From assembly GCA_964057225.1 (NCBI GenBank), contig CAXKVF010000077.1, positions 372,001-436,000 of the forward strand: a stretch of 64,000 nt of DNA. Direction: 5' to 3'. Source of the DNA: Auanema rhodensis (taxonomy: Eukaryota; Nematoda; Chromadorea; Rhabditida; Rhabditidae). The notes below the pieces were generated by a model that searched no databases, was not told the DNA's origin, and saw only the letters and a list, made by a program, of their open reading frames with translations. Position numbers and translations under genes: made by a program. Of this stretch, positions 12,851 to 25,521 are shown one piece after another. How positions within the stretch are numbered: position 1 is the first letter of the stretch; each line of letters begins with the position of its first letter.

Positions 12851-14786
12851 CAATATCAATAAAAATTTGTTTTTAGACTAATATGGACATGGGGAAACTA
12901 ATTTTGAAAACCGCATCTCTTTATCTTTCACGTGAAGCGAGTTACATACCAAGTGCACATCACGTGTACATTTAATTAGCATAAATTAAAGTTCACGTAA
13001 ATTTCAAAGTCATGGTTACCATGAACCAATATCAATAAAAATTTGTTTTTAGACTAATATGGACATGGGGAATCTAATTTTTAAAACCGCATCTCTTTAT
13101 CTTTCACGTGAAGCGAGTTACATACCAAGTGCACATCACGTGTACATTTAATTAGCATAAATTAAAGTTCACGTAAATTTCAAAGTCATGGTTACCATGC
13201 ACCAATATCAATAAAAATTTGTTTTTAGACTAATATGGACATGGGGAATCTAATTTTGAAAACCGCATCTCTTTATCTTTCACGTGAAGCGAGTTACATA
13301 CTAAGTGCACATCACGTGTACATTTAATTAGCATAAATTAAAGTTCACGTAAATTTCAAAGTCATGGTTACCATGCACCAATATCAATAAAAATTTGTTT
13401 TTAGACTAATATGGACATGGGGAATCTAATTTTGAAAACCGCATCTCTTTATCTTTCACGTGAAGCGAGTTACATACCAAGTGCACATCACGTGTACATT
13501 TAATTAGCATAAATTAAAGTTCACGTAAATTTCAAAGTCATGGTTACCATGAACCAATATCAATAAAAATTTGTTTTTAGACTAATATGGACATGGGAAA
13601 TCTAATTTTGAAAACCGCATCTCTTTATCTTTCACGTGAAGCGAGTTACATACCGAGTGCACATCACGTGTACATTTAATTAGCATAAATTAAAGTTCAC
13701 GTAAATTTCAAAGTCATGGTTACCATGCACCAATATCAATAAAAATTTGTTTTTAGACTAATATGGACATGGGGAATCTAATTTTGAAAACCGCATCTCT
13801 TTATCTTTCACGTGAAGCGAGTTACATACCAAGTGCACATCACGTGTACATTTAATTAGCATAAATTAAAGTTCACGTAACTTTCAAAGTCATGGTTACC
13901 ATGCACCAATATCAATAAAAATTTGTTTTTAGACTAATATGGACATGGGGAATCTAATTTTGAAAACCGCATCTCTTTATCTTTCACGTGAAGCGAGTTA
14001 CATACCAAGTGCACATCACGTGTACATTTAATTAGCATAAATTAAAGTTCACGTAAATTTCAAAGTCATGGTTACCATGCACCAATATCAATAAAAATTT
14101 GTTTTTAGACTAATATGGACATGGGAAATCTAATTTTGAAAACCGCATCTCTTTATCTTTCACGTGAAGCGAGTTACATACCAAGTGCACATCACGTGTA
14201 CATTTAATTAGCATAAATTAAAGTTCACGTAAATTTCAAAGTCATGGTTACCATGCACCAATATCAATAAAAATTTGTTTTTAGACTAATATGGACATGG
14301 GGAATCTAATTTTGAAAACCGCATCTCTTCATCTTTCACGTGAAGCGAGTTACATACCAAGTGCACATCACGTGTACATTTAATTAGCATAAATTAAAGT
14401 TCACGTAAATTTCAAAGTCATGGTTACCATGAACCAATATCAATAAAAATTTGTTTTTAGACTAATATGGACATGGGGAATCTAATTTTGAAAACCGCAT
14501 CTCTTTATCTTTCACGTGAAGCGAGTTACATACCAAGTGCACATCACGTGTACATTTAATTAGCATAAATTAAAGTTCACGTAAATTTCAAAGTCATGGT
14601 TACCATGCACCAATATCAATAAAAATTTGTTTTTAAACTAATATGGACATGGGGAATCTAATTTTGAAAACCGCATCTCTTTATCTTTCACGTGAAGCGA
14701 GTTACATACCAAGTGCACATCACGTGTACATTTAATTAGCATAAATTAAAGTTCACGTAAATTTCAAAGTCATGGTTACCATGCAC
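12851..14786. repeat. Eleven mixed monomers between the two seven-monomer blocks
   Basis: Contains scattered markers: m46 change (GGGGAAACTA, 12851), m56 G>T (13027), m100 C>T (13203), m44 G>A (13555, 14083), m101 A>G (13555), m151 A>C (13731), TTCATC (14259) and m26 G>A (14611). The three-monomer run TTCATC / plain / m26 G>A at 14259-14786 reappears repeatedly between 18.5 and 23 kb. Confidence 0.8.
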
Positions 14787-16018
14787 CAATGTCAATAAAA
14801 ATTTGTTTTTAGACTAATATGGACGTGGGGAATCTAATTTTGAAAACCGCATCTCTTCATCTTTCACGTGAAGCGAGTTACATACCAAGTGCACATCACG
14901 TGTACATTTAATTAGCATAAATTAAAGTTCACGTAAATTTCAAAGTCATGGTTACCATGCACCAATATCAATAAAAATTTGTTTTTAGACTAATATGGAC
15001 ATGGGGAATCTAATTTTGAAAACCGCATCTCTTTATCTTTCACGTGAAGCGAGTTACATACCAAGTGCACATCACGTGTACATTTAATTAGCATAAATTA
15101 AAGTTCACGTAAATTTCAAAGTCATGGTTACCATGAACCAATATCAATAAAAATTTGTTTTTAGACTAATATGGACATGGGGAATCTAATTTTGAAAACC
15201 GCATCTCTTTATCTTTCACGTGAAGTGAGTTACATACCAAGTGCACATCACGTGTACATTTAATTAGCATAAATTAAAGTTCACGTAAATTTCAAAGTCA
15301 TGGTTACCATGCACCAATGTCAATAAAAATTTGTTTTTAGACTAATATGGACATGGGGAATCTAATTTTGAAAACCACATCTCTTTATCTTTCACGTGAA
15401 GCGAGTTACATACCAAGTGCACATCACGTGTACATTTAATTAGCATAAATTAAAGTTCACGTAAATTTCAAAGTCATGGTTACCATGCACCAATGTCAAT
15501 AAAAATTTGTTTTTAGACTAATATGGACATGGGGAATCTAATTTTGCAAACCGCATCTCTTCATCTTTCACGTGAAGCGAGTTACATACCAAGTGCACAT
15601 CACGTGTACATTTAATTAGCATAAATTAAAGTTCACGTAAATTTCAAAGTCATGGTTACCATGCACCAATATCAATAAAAATTTGTTTTTAGACTAATAT
15701 GGACATGGGGAATCTAATTTTGAAAACCGCATCTCTTTATCTTTCACGTGAAGCGAGTTACATACCAAGTGCACATCACGTGTACATTTAATTAGCATAA
15801 ATTAAAGTTCACGTAACTTTCAAAGTCATGGTTACCATGCACCAATATCAATAAAAATTTGTTTTTAGACTAATATGGACATGGGGAATCTAATTTTGAA
15901 AACCGCATCTCTTTATCTTTCACGTGAAGCGAGTTACATACTAAGTGCACATCACGTGTACATTTAATTAGCATAAATTAAAGTTCACGTAAATTTCAAA
16001 GTCATGGTTACCATGCAC
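14787..16018. repeat. Seven-monomer block, copy 2
   Basis: Matches 11619-12850 at an offset of 3168 bp (18 monomers) with the same order of markers. The flanking monomers differ on both sides (11443 versus 14611, 12851 versus 16019), so the shared segment is bounded at both ends. Confidence 0.88.
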
Positions 16019-16546
16019 CAATATCAATAAAAATTTGTTTTTAGACTAATATGGAAATGGGAAATCTAATTTTGAAAACCGCATCTCTTTATCTTTCACG
16101 TGAAGCGAGTTACATACCAAGTGCACATCACGTGTACATTTAATTAGCATAAATTAAAGTTCACGTAAATTTCAAAGTCATGGTTACCATGCACCAATAT
16201 CAATAAAAATTTGTTTTTAGACTAATATGGACATGGGGAATCTAATTTTGAAAACCGCATCTCTTTATCTTTCACGTGAAGCGAGTTACATACCAAGTGC
16301 ACATCACGTGTACATTTAATTAGCATAAATTAAAGTTCACGTAAATTTCAAAGTCATGGTTACCATGCACCAATATCAATAAAAATTTGTTTTTGGACTA
16401 ATATGGACATGGGGAATCTAATTTTGAAAACCGCATCTCTTCATCTTTCACGTGAAGCGAGTTACATACCAAGTGCACATCACGTGTACATTTAATTAGC
16501 ATAAATTAAAGTTCACGTAAATTTCAAAGTCATGGTTACCATGCAC
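16019..16546. repeat. Three-monomer link with m38 C>A and m25 A>G markers
   Basis: Monomer 16019 has GGAAATGGGAAATC (m38 C>A, m44 G>A) and 16371 has TTTTTGGAC (m25 A>G) with TTCATC. Both markers recur together at 17955 and 18483, giving a second, related run. Confidence 0.8.
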
Positions 16547-17426
16547 CAATATCAATAAAAATTTGTTTTTAGACTAATATGGACATGGGGAATCTAATTT
16601 TGAAAACCGCATCTCTTTATCTTTCACGTGAAGCGAGTTACATACCAAGTGCACATCACGTGTACATTTAATTAGCATAAATTAAAGTTCACGTAAATTT
16701 CAAAGTCATGGTTACCATGAACCAATATCAATAAAAATTTGTTTTTAGACTAATATGGACATGGGGAATCTAATTTTGAAAACCGCATCTCTTTATCTTT
16801 CACGTGAAGTGAGTTACATACCAAGTGCACATCACGTGTACATTTAATTAGCATAAATTAAAGTTCACGTAAATTTCAAAGTCATGGTTACCATGCACCA
16901 ATGTCAATAAAAATTTGTTTTTAGACTAATATGGACATGGGGAATCTAATTTTGAAAACCACATCTCTTTATCTTTCACGTGAAGCGAGTTACATACCAA
17001 GTGCACATCACGTGTACATTTAATTAGCATAAATTAAAGTTCACGTAAATTTCAAAGTCATGGTTACCATGCACCAATGTCAATAAAAATTTGTTTTTAG
17101 ACTAATATGGACATGGGGAATCTAATTTTGCAAACCGCATCTCTTCATCTTTCACGTGAAGCGAGTTACATACCAAGTGCACATCACGTGTACATTTAAT
17201 TAGCATAAATTAAAGTTCACGTAAATTTCAAAGTCATGGTTACCATGCACCAATGTCAATAAAAATTTGTTTTTAGACTAATATGGACATGGGGAATCTA
17301 ATTTTGAAAACCGCATCTCTTTATCTTTCACGTGAAGCGAGTTACATACCAAGTGCACATCACGTGTACATTTAATTAGCATAAATTAAAGTTCACGTAA
17401 CTTTCAAAGTCATGGTTACCATGCAC
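16547..17426. repeat. Third, partial copy of the seven-monomer block
   Basis: Monomers 16723 (m88 C>T), 16899 (m5 A>G, m63 G>A), 17075 (m5 A>G, m57 A>C) and 17251 (m151 A>C) repeat the internal order of the block 9 monomers (1584 bp) after copy 2. The leading GACGTGGGG monomer is missing. Monomer 17251 combines m5 A>G with m151 A>C, unlike copies 1 and 2. Confidence 0.82.
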
Positions 17427-18658
17427 CAATATCAATAAAAATTTGTTTTTAGACTAATATGGACATGGGAAATCTAATTTTGAAAACCGCATCTCTTTAT
17501 CTTTCACGTGAAGCGAGTTACATACCAAGTGCACATCACGTGTACATTTAATTAGCATAAATTAAAGTTCACGTAAATTTCAAAGTCATGGTTACCATGC
17601 ACCAATATCAATAAAAATTTGTTTTTAGACTAATATGGACATGGGCAATCTAATTTTGAAAACCGCATCTCTTTATCTTTCACGTGAAGCGAGTTACATA
17701 CCAAGTGCACATCACGTGTACATTTAATTAGCATAAATTAAAGTTCACGTAACTTTCAAAGTCATGGTTACCATGCACCAATATCAATAAAAATTTGTTT
17801 TTAGACTAATATGGACATGGGGAATCTAATTTTGAAAACCGCATCTCTTTATCTTTCACGTGAAGCGAGTTACATACTAAGTGCACATCACGTGTACATT
17901 TAATTAGCATAAATTAAAGTTCACGTAAATTTCAAAGTCATGGTTACCATGCACCAATATCAAAAAAAATTTGTTTTTAGACTAATATGGAAATGGGAAA
18001 TCTAATTTTGAAAACCGCATCTCTTTATCTTTCACGTGAAGCGAGTTACATACCAAGTGCACATCACGTGTACATTTAATTAGCATAAATTAAAGTTCAC
18101 GTAAATTTCAAAGTCATGGTTACCATGCACCAATATCAATAAAAATTTGTTTTTAGACTAATATGGACATGGGAAATCTAATTTTGAAAACCGCATCTCT
18201 TTATCTTTCACGTGAAGCGAGTTACATACTAAGTGCACATCACGTGTACATTTAATTAGCATAAATTAAAGTTCACGTAAATTTCAAAGTCATGGTTACC
18301 ATGCACCAATATCAATAAAAATTTGTTTTTAGACTAATATGGACATGGGGAATCTAATTTTGAAAACCGCATCTCTTTATCTTTCACGTGAAGCGAGTTA
18401 CATACCAAGTGCACATCACGTGTACATTTAATTAGCATAAATTAAAGTTCACGTAAATTTCAAAGTCATGGTTACCATGCACCAATATCAATAAAAATTT
18501 GTTTTTGGACTAATATGGACATGGGGAATCTAATTTTGAAAACCGCATCTCTTCATCTTTCACGTGAAGCGAGTTACATACCAAGTGCACATCACGTGTA
18601 CATTTAATTAGCATAAATTAAAGTTCACGTAAATTTCAAAGTCATGGTTACCATGAAC
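17427..18658. repeat. Seven-monomer variant run related to 15667-16546
   Basis: Order: m44 G>A (17427), m44 G>C with m151 A>C (17603), m100 C>T (17779), m10 and m38/m44 changes (17955), m44 G>A with m100 C>T (18131), plain (18307), m25 A>G with TTCATC (18483). It matches 15667-16546 with one monomer added (18131), which looks like a hybrid of its neighbours. Confidence 0.8.
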
Positions 18659-21473
18659 CAATATCAATAAAAATTTGTTTTTAGACTAATATGGACATGG
18701 GGAATCTAATTTTGAAAACCGCATCTCTTTATCTTTCACGTGAAGCGAGTTACATACCAAGTGCACATCACGTGTACATTTAATTAGCATAAATTAAAGT
18801 TCACGTAAATTTCAAAGTCATGGTTACCATGCACCAATATCAATAAAAATTTGTTTTTAAACTAATATGGACATGGGGAATCTAATTTTGAAAACCGCAT
18901 CTCTTTATCTTTCACGTGAAGCGAGTTACATACCAAGTGCACATCACGTGTACATTTAATTAGCATAAATTAAAGTTCACGTAACTTTCAAAGTCATGGT
19001 TACCATGCACCAATATCAATAAAAATTTGTTTTTAGACTAATATGGACATGGGGAATCTAATTTTGAAAACCGCATCTCTTTATCTTTCACGTGAAGCGA
19101 GTTACATACCAAGTGCACATCACGTGTACATTTAATTAGCATAAATTAAAGTTCACGTAAATTTCAAAGTCATGGTTACCATGCACCAATATCAATAAAA
19201 ATTTGTTTTTAAACTAATATGGACATGGGGAATCTAATTTTGAAAACCGCATCTCTTTATCTTTCACGTGAAGCGAGTTACATACCAAGTGCACATCACG
19301 TGTACATTTAATTAGCATAAATTAAAGTTCACGTAAATTTCAAAGTCATGGTTACCATGCACCAATATCAATAAAAATTTGTTTTTAGACTAATATGGAC
19401 ATGGGGAATCTAATTTTGAAAACCGCATCTCTTCATCTTTCACGTGAAGCGAGTTACATACCAAGTGCACATCACGTGTACATTTAATTAGCATAAATTA
19501 AAGTTCACGTAAATTTCAAAGTCATGGTTACCATGAACCAATATCAATAAAAATTTGTTTTTAGACTAATATGGACATGGGGAATCTAATTTTGAAAACC
19601 GCATCTCTTTATCTTTCACGTGAAGCGAGTTACATACCAAGTGCACATCACGTGTACATTTAATTAGCATAAATTAAAGTTCACGTAAATTTCAAAGTCA
19701 TGGTTACCATGCACCAATATCAATAAAAATTTGTTTTTAAACTAATATGGACATGGGGAATCTAATTTTGAAAACCGCATCTCTTTATCTTTCACGTGAA
19801 GCGAGTTACATACCAAGTGCACATCACGTGTACATTTAATTAGCATAAATTAAAGTTCACGTAACTTTCAAAGTCATGGTTACCATGCACCAATATCAAT
19901 AAAAATTTGTTTTTAGACTAATATGGACATGGGAAATCTAATTTTGAAAACCGCATCTCTTTATCTTTCACGTGAAGCGAGTTACATACCAAGTGCACAT
20001 CACGTGTACATTTAATTAGCATAAATCAAAGTTCACGTAAATTTCAAAGTCATGGTTACCATGCACCAATATCAATAAAAATTTGTTTTTAGACTAATAT
20101 GGACATGGGGAATCTACTTTTGAAAACCGCATCTCTTTATCTTTCACGTGAAGCGAGTTACATACCAAGTGCACATCACGTCTACATTTAATTAGCATAA
20201 ATTAAAGTTCACGTAAATTTCAAAGTCATGGTTACCATGCACCAATATCAATAAAAATTTGTTTTTAAACTAATATGGACATGGGGAATCTAATTTTGAA
20301 AACCGCATCTCTTTATCTTTCACGTGAAGCGAGTTACATACCAAGTGCACATCACGTGTACATTTAATTAGCATAAATTAAAGTTCACGTAACTTTCAAA
20401 GTCATGGTTACCATGCACCAATATCAATAAAAATTTGTTTTTAGACTAATATGGACATGGGAAATCTAATTTTGAAAACCGCATCTCTTTATCTTTCACG
20501 TGAAGCGAGTTACATACCAAGTGCACATCACGTGTACATTTAATTAGCATAAATTAAAGTTCACGTAAATTTCAAAGTCATGGTTACCATGCACCAATAT
20601 CAATAAAAATTTGTTTTTAGACTAATATGGACATGGGCAATCTAATTTTGAAAACCGCATCTCTTTATCTTTCACGTGAAGCGAGTTACATACCAAGTGC
20701 ACATCACGTGTACATTTAATTAGCATAAATTAAAGTTCACGTAAATTTCAAAGTCATGGTTACCATGCACCAATATCAATAAAAATTTGTTTTTGGACTA
20801 ATATGGACATGGGGAATCTGATTTTGAAAACCACATCTCTTTATCTTTCACGTGAAGCGAGTTACATACCAAGTGCACATCACGTGTACATTTAATTAGC
20901 ATAAATCAAAGTTCACGTAAATTTCAAAGTCATGGTTACCATGCACCAATATCAATAAAAATTTGTTTTTAGACTAATATGGACATGGGGAATCTACTTT
21001 TGAAAACCGCATCTCTTTATCTTTCACGTGAAGCGAGTTACATACCAAGTGCACATCACGTGTACATTTAATTAGCATAAATTAAAGTTCACGTAAATTT
21101 CAAAGTCATGGTTACCATGCACCAATATCAATAAAAATTTGTTTTTAAACTAATATGGACATGGGGAATCTAATTTTGAAAACCGCATCTCTTTATCTTT
21201 CACGTGAAGCGAGTTACATACCAAGTGCACATCACGTGTACATTTAATTAGCATAAATTAAAGTTCACGTAACTTTCAAAGTCATGGTTACCATGCACCA
21301 ATATCAATAAAAATTTGTTTTTAGACTAATATGGACATGGGGAATCTAATTTTGAAAACCGCATCTCTTTATCTTTCACGTGAAGCGAGTTACATACCAA
21401 GTGCACATCACGTGTACATTTAATTAGCATAAATTAAAGTTCACTAAATTTCAAAGTCATGGTTACCATGCAC
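18659..21473. repeat. Region with 5-monomer (880-bp) periodicity
   Basis: Units start at 18659 and 19539 (plain GAAC, then m26 G>A with m151 A>C). Rare markers repeat at the same 880-bp offset: AATCTACTTTTG at 20067 and 20947, m137 T>C at 19891 and 20771, m26 G>A plus m151 A>C at 20243 and 21123. Monomer 20771 shares only its right part with 19891; its left part has m25 A>G, an m50 change and m63 G>A, so it appears to be a recombinant. The last monomer (21299-21473) is 175 bp. Confidence 0.83.
21444..21445 (+). other. One-base deletion making a 175-bp monomer (21299-21473)
   Basis: The third core reads TTCACTAAATTT instead of TTCACGTAAATTT; one G (m147) is missing. It is the only clear length change inside a TCACGT core. 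Confidence 0.93.
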
Positions 21474-23057
21474 CAATATCAATAAAAATTTGTTTTTAAA
21501 CTAATATGGACATGGGGAATCTAATTTTGAAAACCGCATCTCTTTATCTTTCACGTGAAGCGAGTTACATACCAAGTGCACATCACGTGTACATTTAATT
21601 AGCATAAATTAAAGTTCACGTAAATTTCAAAGTCAAGGTTACCATGCACCAATATCAATAAAAATTTGTTTTTAGACTAATATGGACATGGGGAATCTAA
21701 TTTTGAAAACCGCATCTCTTCATCTTTCACGTGAAGCGAGTTACATACCAAGTGCACATCACGTGTACATTTAATTAGCATAAATTAAAGTTCACGTAAA
21801 TTTCAAAGTCATGGTTACCATGAACCAATATCAATAAAAATTTGTTTTTAGACTAATATGGACATGGGGAATCTAATTTTGAAAACCGCATCTCTTTATC
21901 TTTCACGTGAAGCGAGTTACATACCAAGTGCACATCACGTGTACATTTAATTAGCATAAATTAAAGTTCACGTAAATTTCAAAGTCATGGTTACCATGCA
22001 CCAATATCAATAAAAATTTGTTTTTAAACTAATATGGACATGGGGAATCTAATTTTGAAAACCGCATCTCTTTATCTTTCACGTGAAGCGAGTTACATAC
22101 CAAGTGCACATCACGTGTACATTTAATTAGCATAAATTAAAGTTCACGTAACTTTCAAAGTCATGGTTACCATGCACCAATATCAATAAAAATTTGTTTT
22201 TAAACTAATATGGACATGGGGAATCTAATTTTGAAAACCGCATCTCTTTATCTTTCACGTGAAGCGAGTTACATACCAAGTGCACATCACGTGTACATTT
22301 AATTAGCATAAATTAAAGTTCACGTAAATTTCAAAGTCATGGTTACCATGCACCAATATCAATAAAAATTTGTTTTTAAACTAATATGGACATGGGGAAT
22401 CTAATTTTGAAAACCGCATCTCTTTATCTTTCACGTGAAGCGAGTTACATACCAAGTGCACATCACGTGTACATTTAATTAGCATAAATTAAAGTTCACG
22501 TAAATTTCAAAGTCAAGGTTACCATGCACCAATATCAATAAAAATTTGTTTTTAGACTAATATGGACATGGGGAATCTAATTTTGAAAACCGCATCTCTT
22601 CATCTTTCACGTGAAGCGAGTTACATACCAAGTGCACATCACGTGTACATTTAATTAGCATAAATTAAAGTTCACGTAAATTTCAAAGTCATGGTTACCA
22701 TGAACCAATATCAATAAAAATTTGTTTTTAGACTAATATGGACATGGGGAATCTAATTTTGAAAACCGCATCTCTTTATCTTTCACGTGAAGCGAGTTAC
22801 ATACCAAGTGCACATCACGTGTACATTTAATTAGCATAAATTAAAGTTCACGTAAATTTCAAAGTCATGGTTACCATGCACCAATATCAATAAAAATTTG
22901 TTTTTAAACTAATATGGACATGGGGAATCTAATTTTGAAAACCGCATCTCTTTATCTTTCACGTGAAGCGAGTTACATACCAAGTGCACATCACGTGTAC
23001 ATTTAATTAGCATAAATTAAAGTTCACGTAACTTTCAAAGTCATGGTTACCATGCAC
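21474..23057. repeat. Offset duplication of four monomers at 880 bp
   Basis: Monomers 21474 (m26 G>A, m163 T>A), 21650 (TTCATC), 21826 (plain) and 22002 (m26 G>A, m151 A>C) match 22354, 22530, 22706 and 22882. The fifth monomers differ (22178 versus 23058). The second copy is also the start of the first HOR-A unit, so the larger repeat includes a previously duplicated cassette. Confidence 0.87.
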
Positions 23058-25521
23058 CAATATCAATAAAAATTTGTTTTTAGACTAATATGGACATGGG
23101 GAATCTAATTTTGAAAACCGCATCTCTTTATCTTTCACGTGAAGCGAGTTACATACCAAGTGCACATCACGTGTACATTTAATTAGCATAAATTAAAGTT
23201 CACGTAACTTTCAAAGTCATGGTTACCATGCACCAATATCAATAAAAATTTGTTTTTAGACTAATATGGACATGGGGAATCTAATTTTGAAAACCGCATC
23301 TCTTTATCTTTCACGTGAAGCGAGTTACATACTAAGTGCACATCACGTGTACATTTAATTAGCATAAATTAAAGTTCACGTAAATTTCAAAGTCATGGTT
23401 ACCATGAACCAATATCAATAAAAATTTGTTTTTAGACTAATATGGACATGGGGAATCTAATTTTGAAAACCGCATCTCTTTATCTTTCACGTGAAGCGAG
23501 TTACATACCAAGTGCACATCACGTGTACATTTAATTAGCATAAATTAAAGTTCACGTAAATTTCAAAGTCATGGTTACCATGCACCAATATCAATAAAAA
23601 TTTGTTTTTAAACTAATATGGACATGGGGAATCTAATTTTGAAAACCGCATCTCTTTATCTTTCACGTGAAGCGAGTTACATACCAAGTGCACATCACGT
23701 GTACATTTAATTAGCATAAATTAAAGTTCACGTAAATTTCAAAGTCATGGTTACCATGCACCAATATCGATAAAAATTTGTTTTTAGACTAATATGGACA
23801 TGGGGAATCTAATTTTGAAAACCGCATCTCTTTATCTTTCACGTGAAGCGAGTTACATACCAAGTGCACATCACGTGTACATTTAATTAGCATAAATTAA
23901 AGTTCACGTAAATTTCAAAGTCATGGTTACCATGAACCAATATCAATAAAAATTTGTTTTTAGACTAATATGGACATGGGGAATCTAATTTTGAAAACCG
24001 CATCTCTTTATCTTTCACGTGAAGCGAGTTCCATACCAAGTGCACATCACGTGTACATTTAATTAGCATAAATTAAAGTTCACGTAAATTTCAAAGTCAT
24101 GGTTACCATGAACCAATATCAATAAAAATTTGTTTTTAGACTAATATGGACATGGGGAATCTAATTTTGAAAACCGCATCTCTTTATCTTTCACGTGAAG
24201 CGAGTTACATACCAAGTGCCCATCACGTGTACATTTAATTAGCATAAATTAAAGTTCACGTAAATTTCAAAGTCATGGTTACCATGCACCAATATCAATA
24301 AAAATTTGTTTTTAGACTAATATGGACATGGGGAATCTAATTTTGAAAACCGCATCTCTTTATCTTTCACGTGAAGCGAGTTACATACCAAGTGCACATC
24401 ACGTGTACATTTAATTAGCATAAATTAAAGTTCACGTAAATTTCAAAGTCATGGTTACCATGCACCAATATCAATAAAAATTTGTGTTTAGACTAATATG
24501 GACATGGGGAATCTAATTTTGAAAACCGCATCTCTTTATCTTTCACGTGAAGCGAGTTACATACCAAGTGCACATCACGTGTACATTTAATTAGCATAAA
24601 TTAAAGTTCACGTAAATTTCAAAGTCATGGTTACCATGCACCAATATCAATAAAAATTTGTTTTTAGACTAATATGGACATGGAGAATCTAATTTTGAAA
24701 ACCGCATCTCTTTATCTTTCACGTGAAGCGAGTTACATACCAAGTGCACATCACGTGTACATTTAATTAGCATAAATTAAAGTTCACGTAAATTTCAAAG
24801 TCATGGTTACCATGCACCAATATCAATAAAAATTTGTTTTTAGACTAATATGGACATGGGGAATCTAATTTTGAAAACCGCATCTCTTTATCTTTCACGT
24901 GAAGCGAGTTACATACCAAGTGCACATCACGTGTACATTTAATTAGCATAAATTAAAGTTCACGTAAATTTCAAAGTCATGGTTACCATGCACCAATATC
25001 AATAAAAATTTGTTTTTAGACTAATATGGACATGGAGAATCTAATTTTGAAAACCGCATCTCTTTATCTTTCACGTGAAGCGAGTTACATACCAAGTGCA
25101 CATCACGTGTACATTTAATTAGCATAAATTAAAGTTCACGTAAATTTCAAAGTCATGGTTACCATGCACCAATATCAATAAAAATTTGTTTTTAGACTAA
25201 TATGGACATGGAGAATCTAATTTTGAAAACCGCATCTCTTTATCTTTCACGTGAAGCGAGTTACATACCAAGTGCACATCACGTGTACATTTAATTAGCA
25301 TTAATTAAAGTTCACGTAAATTTCAAAGTCATGGTTACCATGAACCAATATCAATAAAAATTTGTTTTTAGACTAATATGGACATGGGGAATCTAATTTT
25401 GAAAACCGCATCTCTTTATCTTTCACGTGAAGCGAGTTACATACCAAGTGCACATCACGTGTACATTTAATTAGCATTAATTAAAGTTCACGTAAATTTC
25501 AAAGTCATGGTTACCATGAAC
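22354..25521. repeat. HOR-A copy 1, 18 monomers
   Basis: Order of markers: m163 T>A (22354), TTCATC (22530), plain, m26 G>A with m151 A>C (22882), m151 A>C (23058), m100 C>T (23234), plain, m26 G>A (23586), m8 A>G (23762), m94 A>C (23938), m107 A>C (24114), plain, m21 T>G (24466), m43 G>A (24642), plain, m43 G>A (24994), m43 G>A with m133 A>T (25170), m133 A>T (25346). Copy 2 follows directly. Confidence 0.9.
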
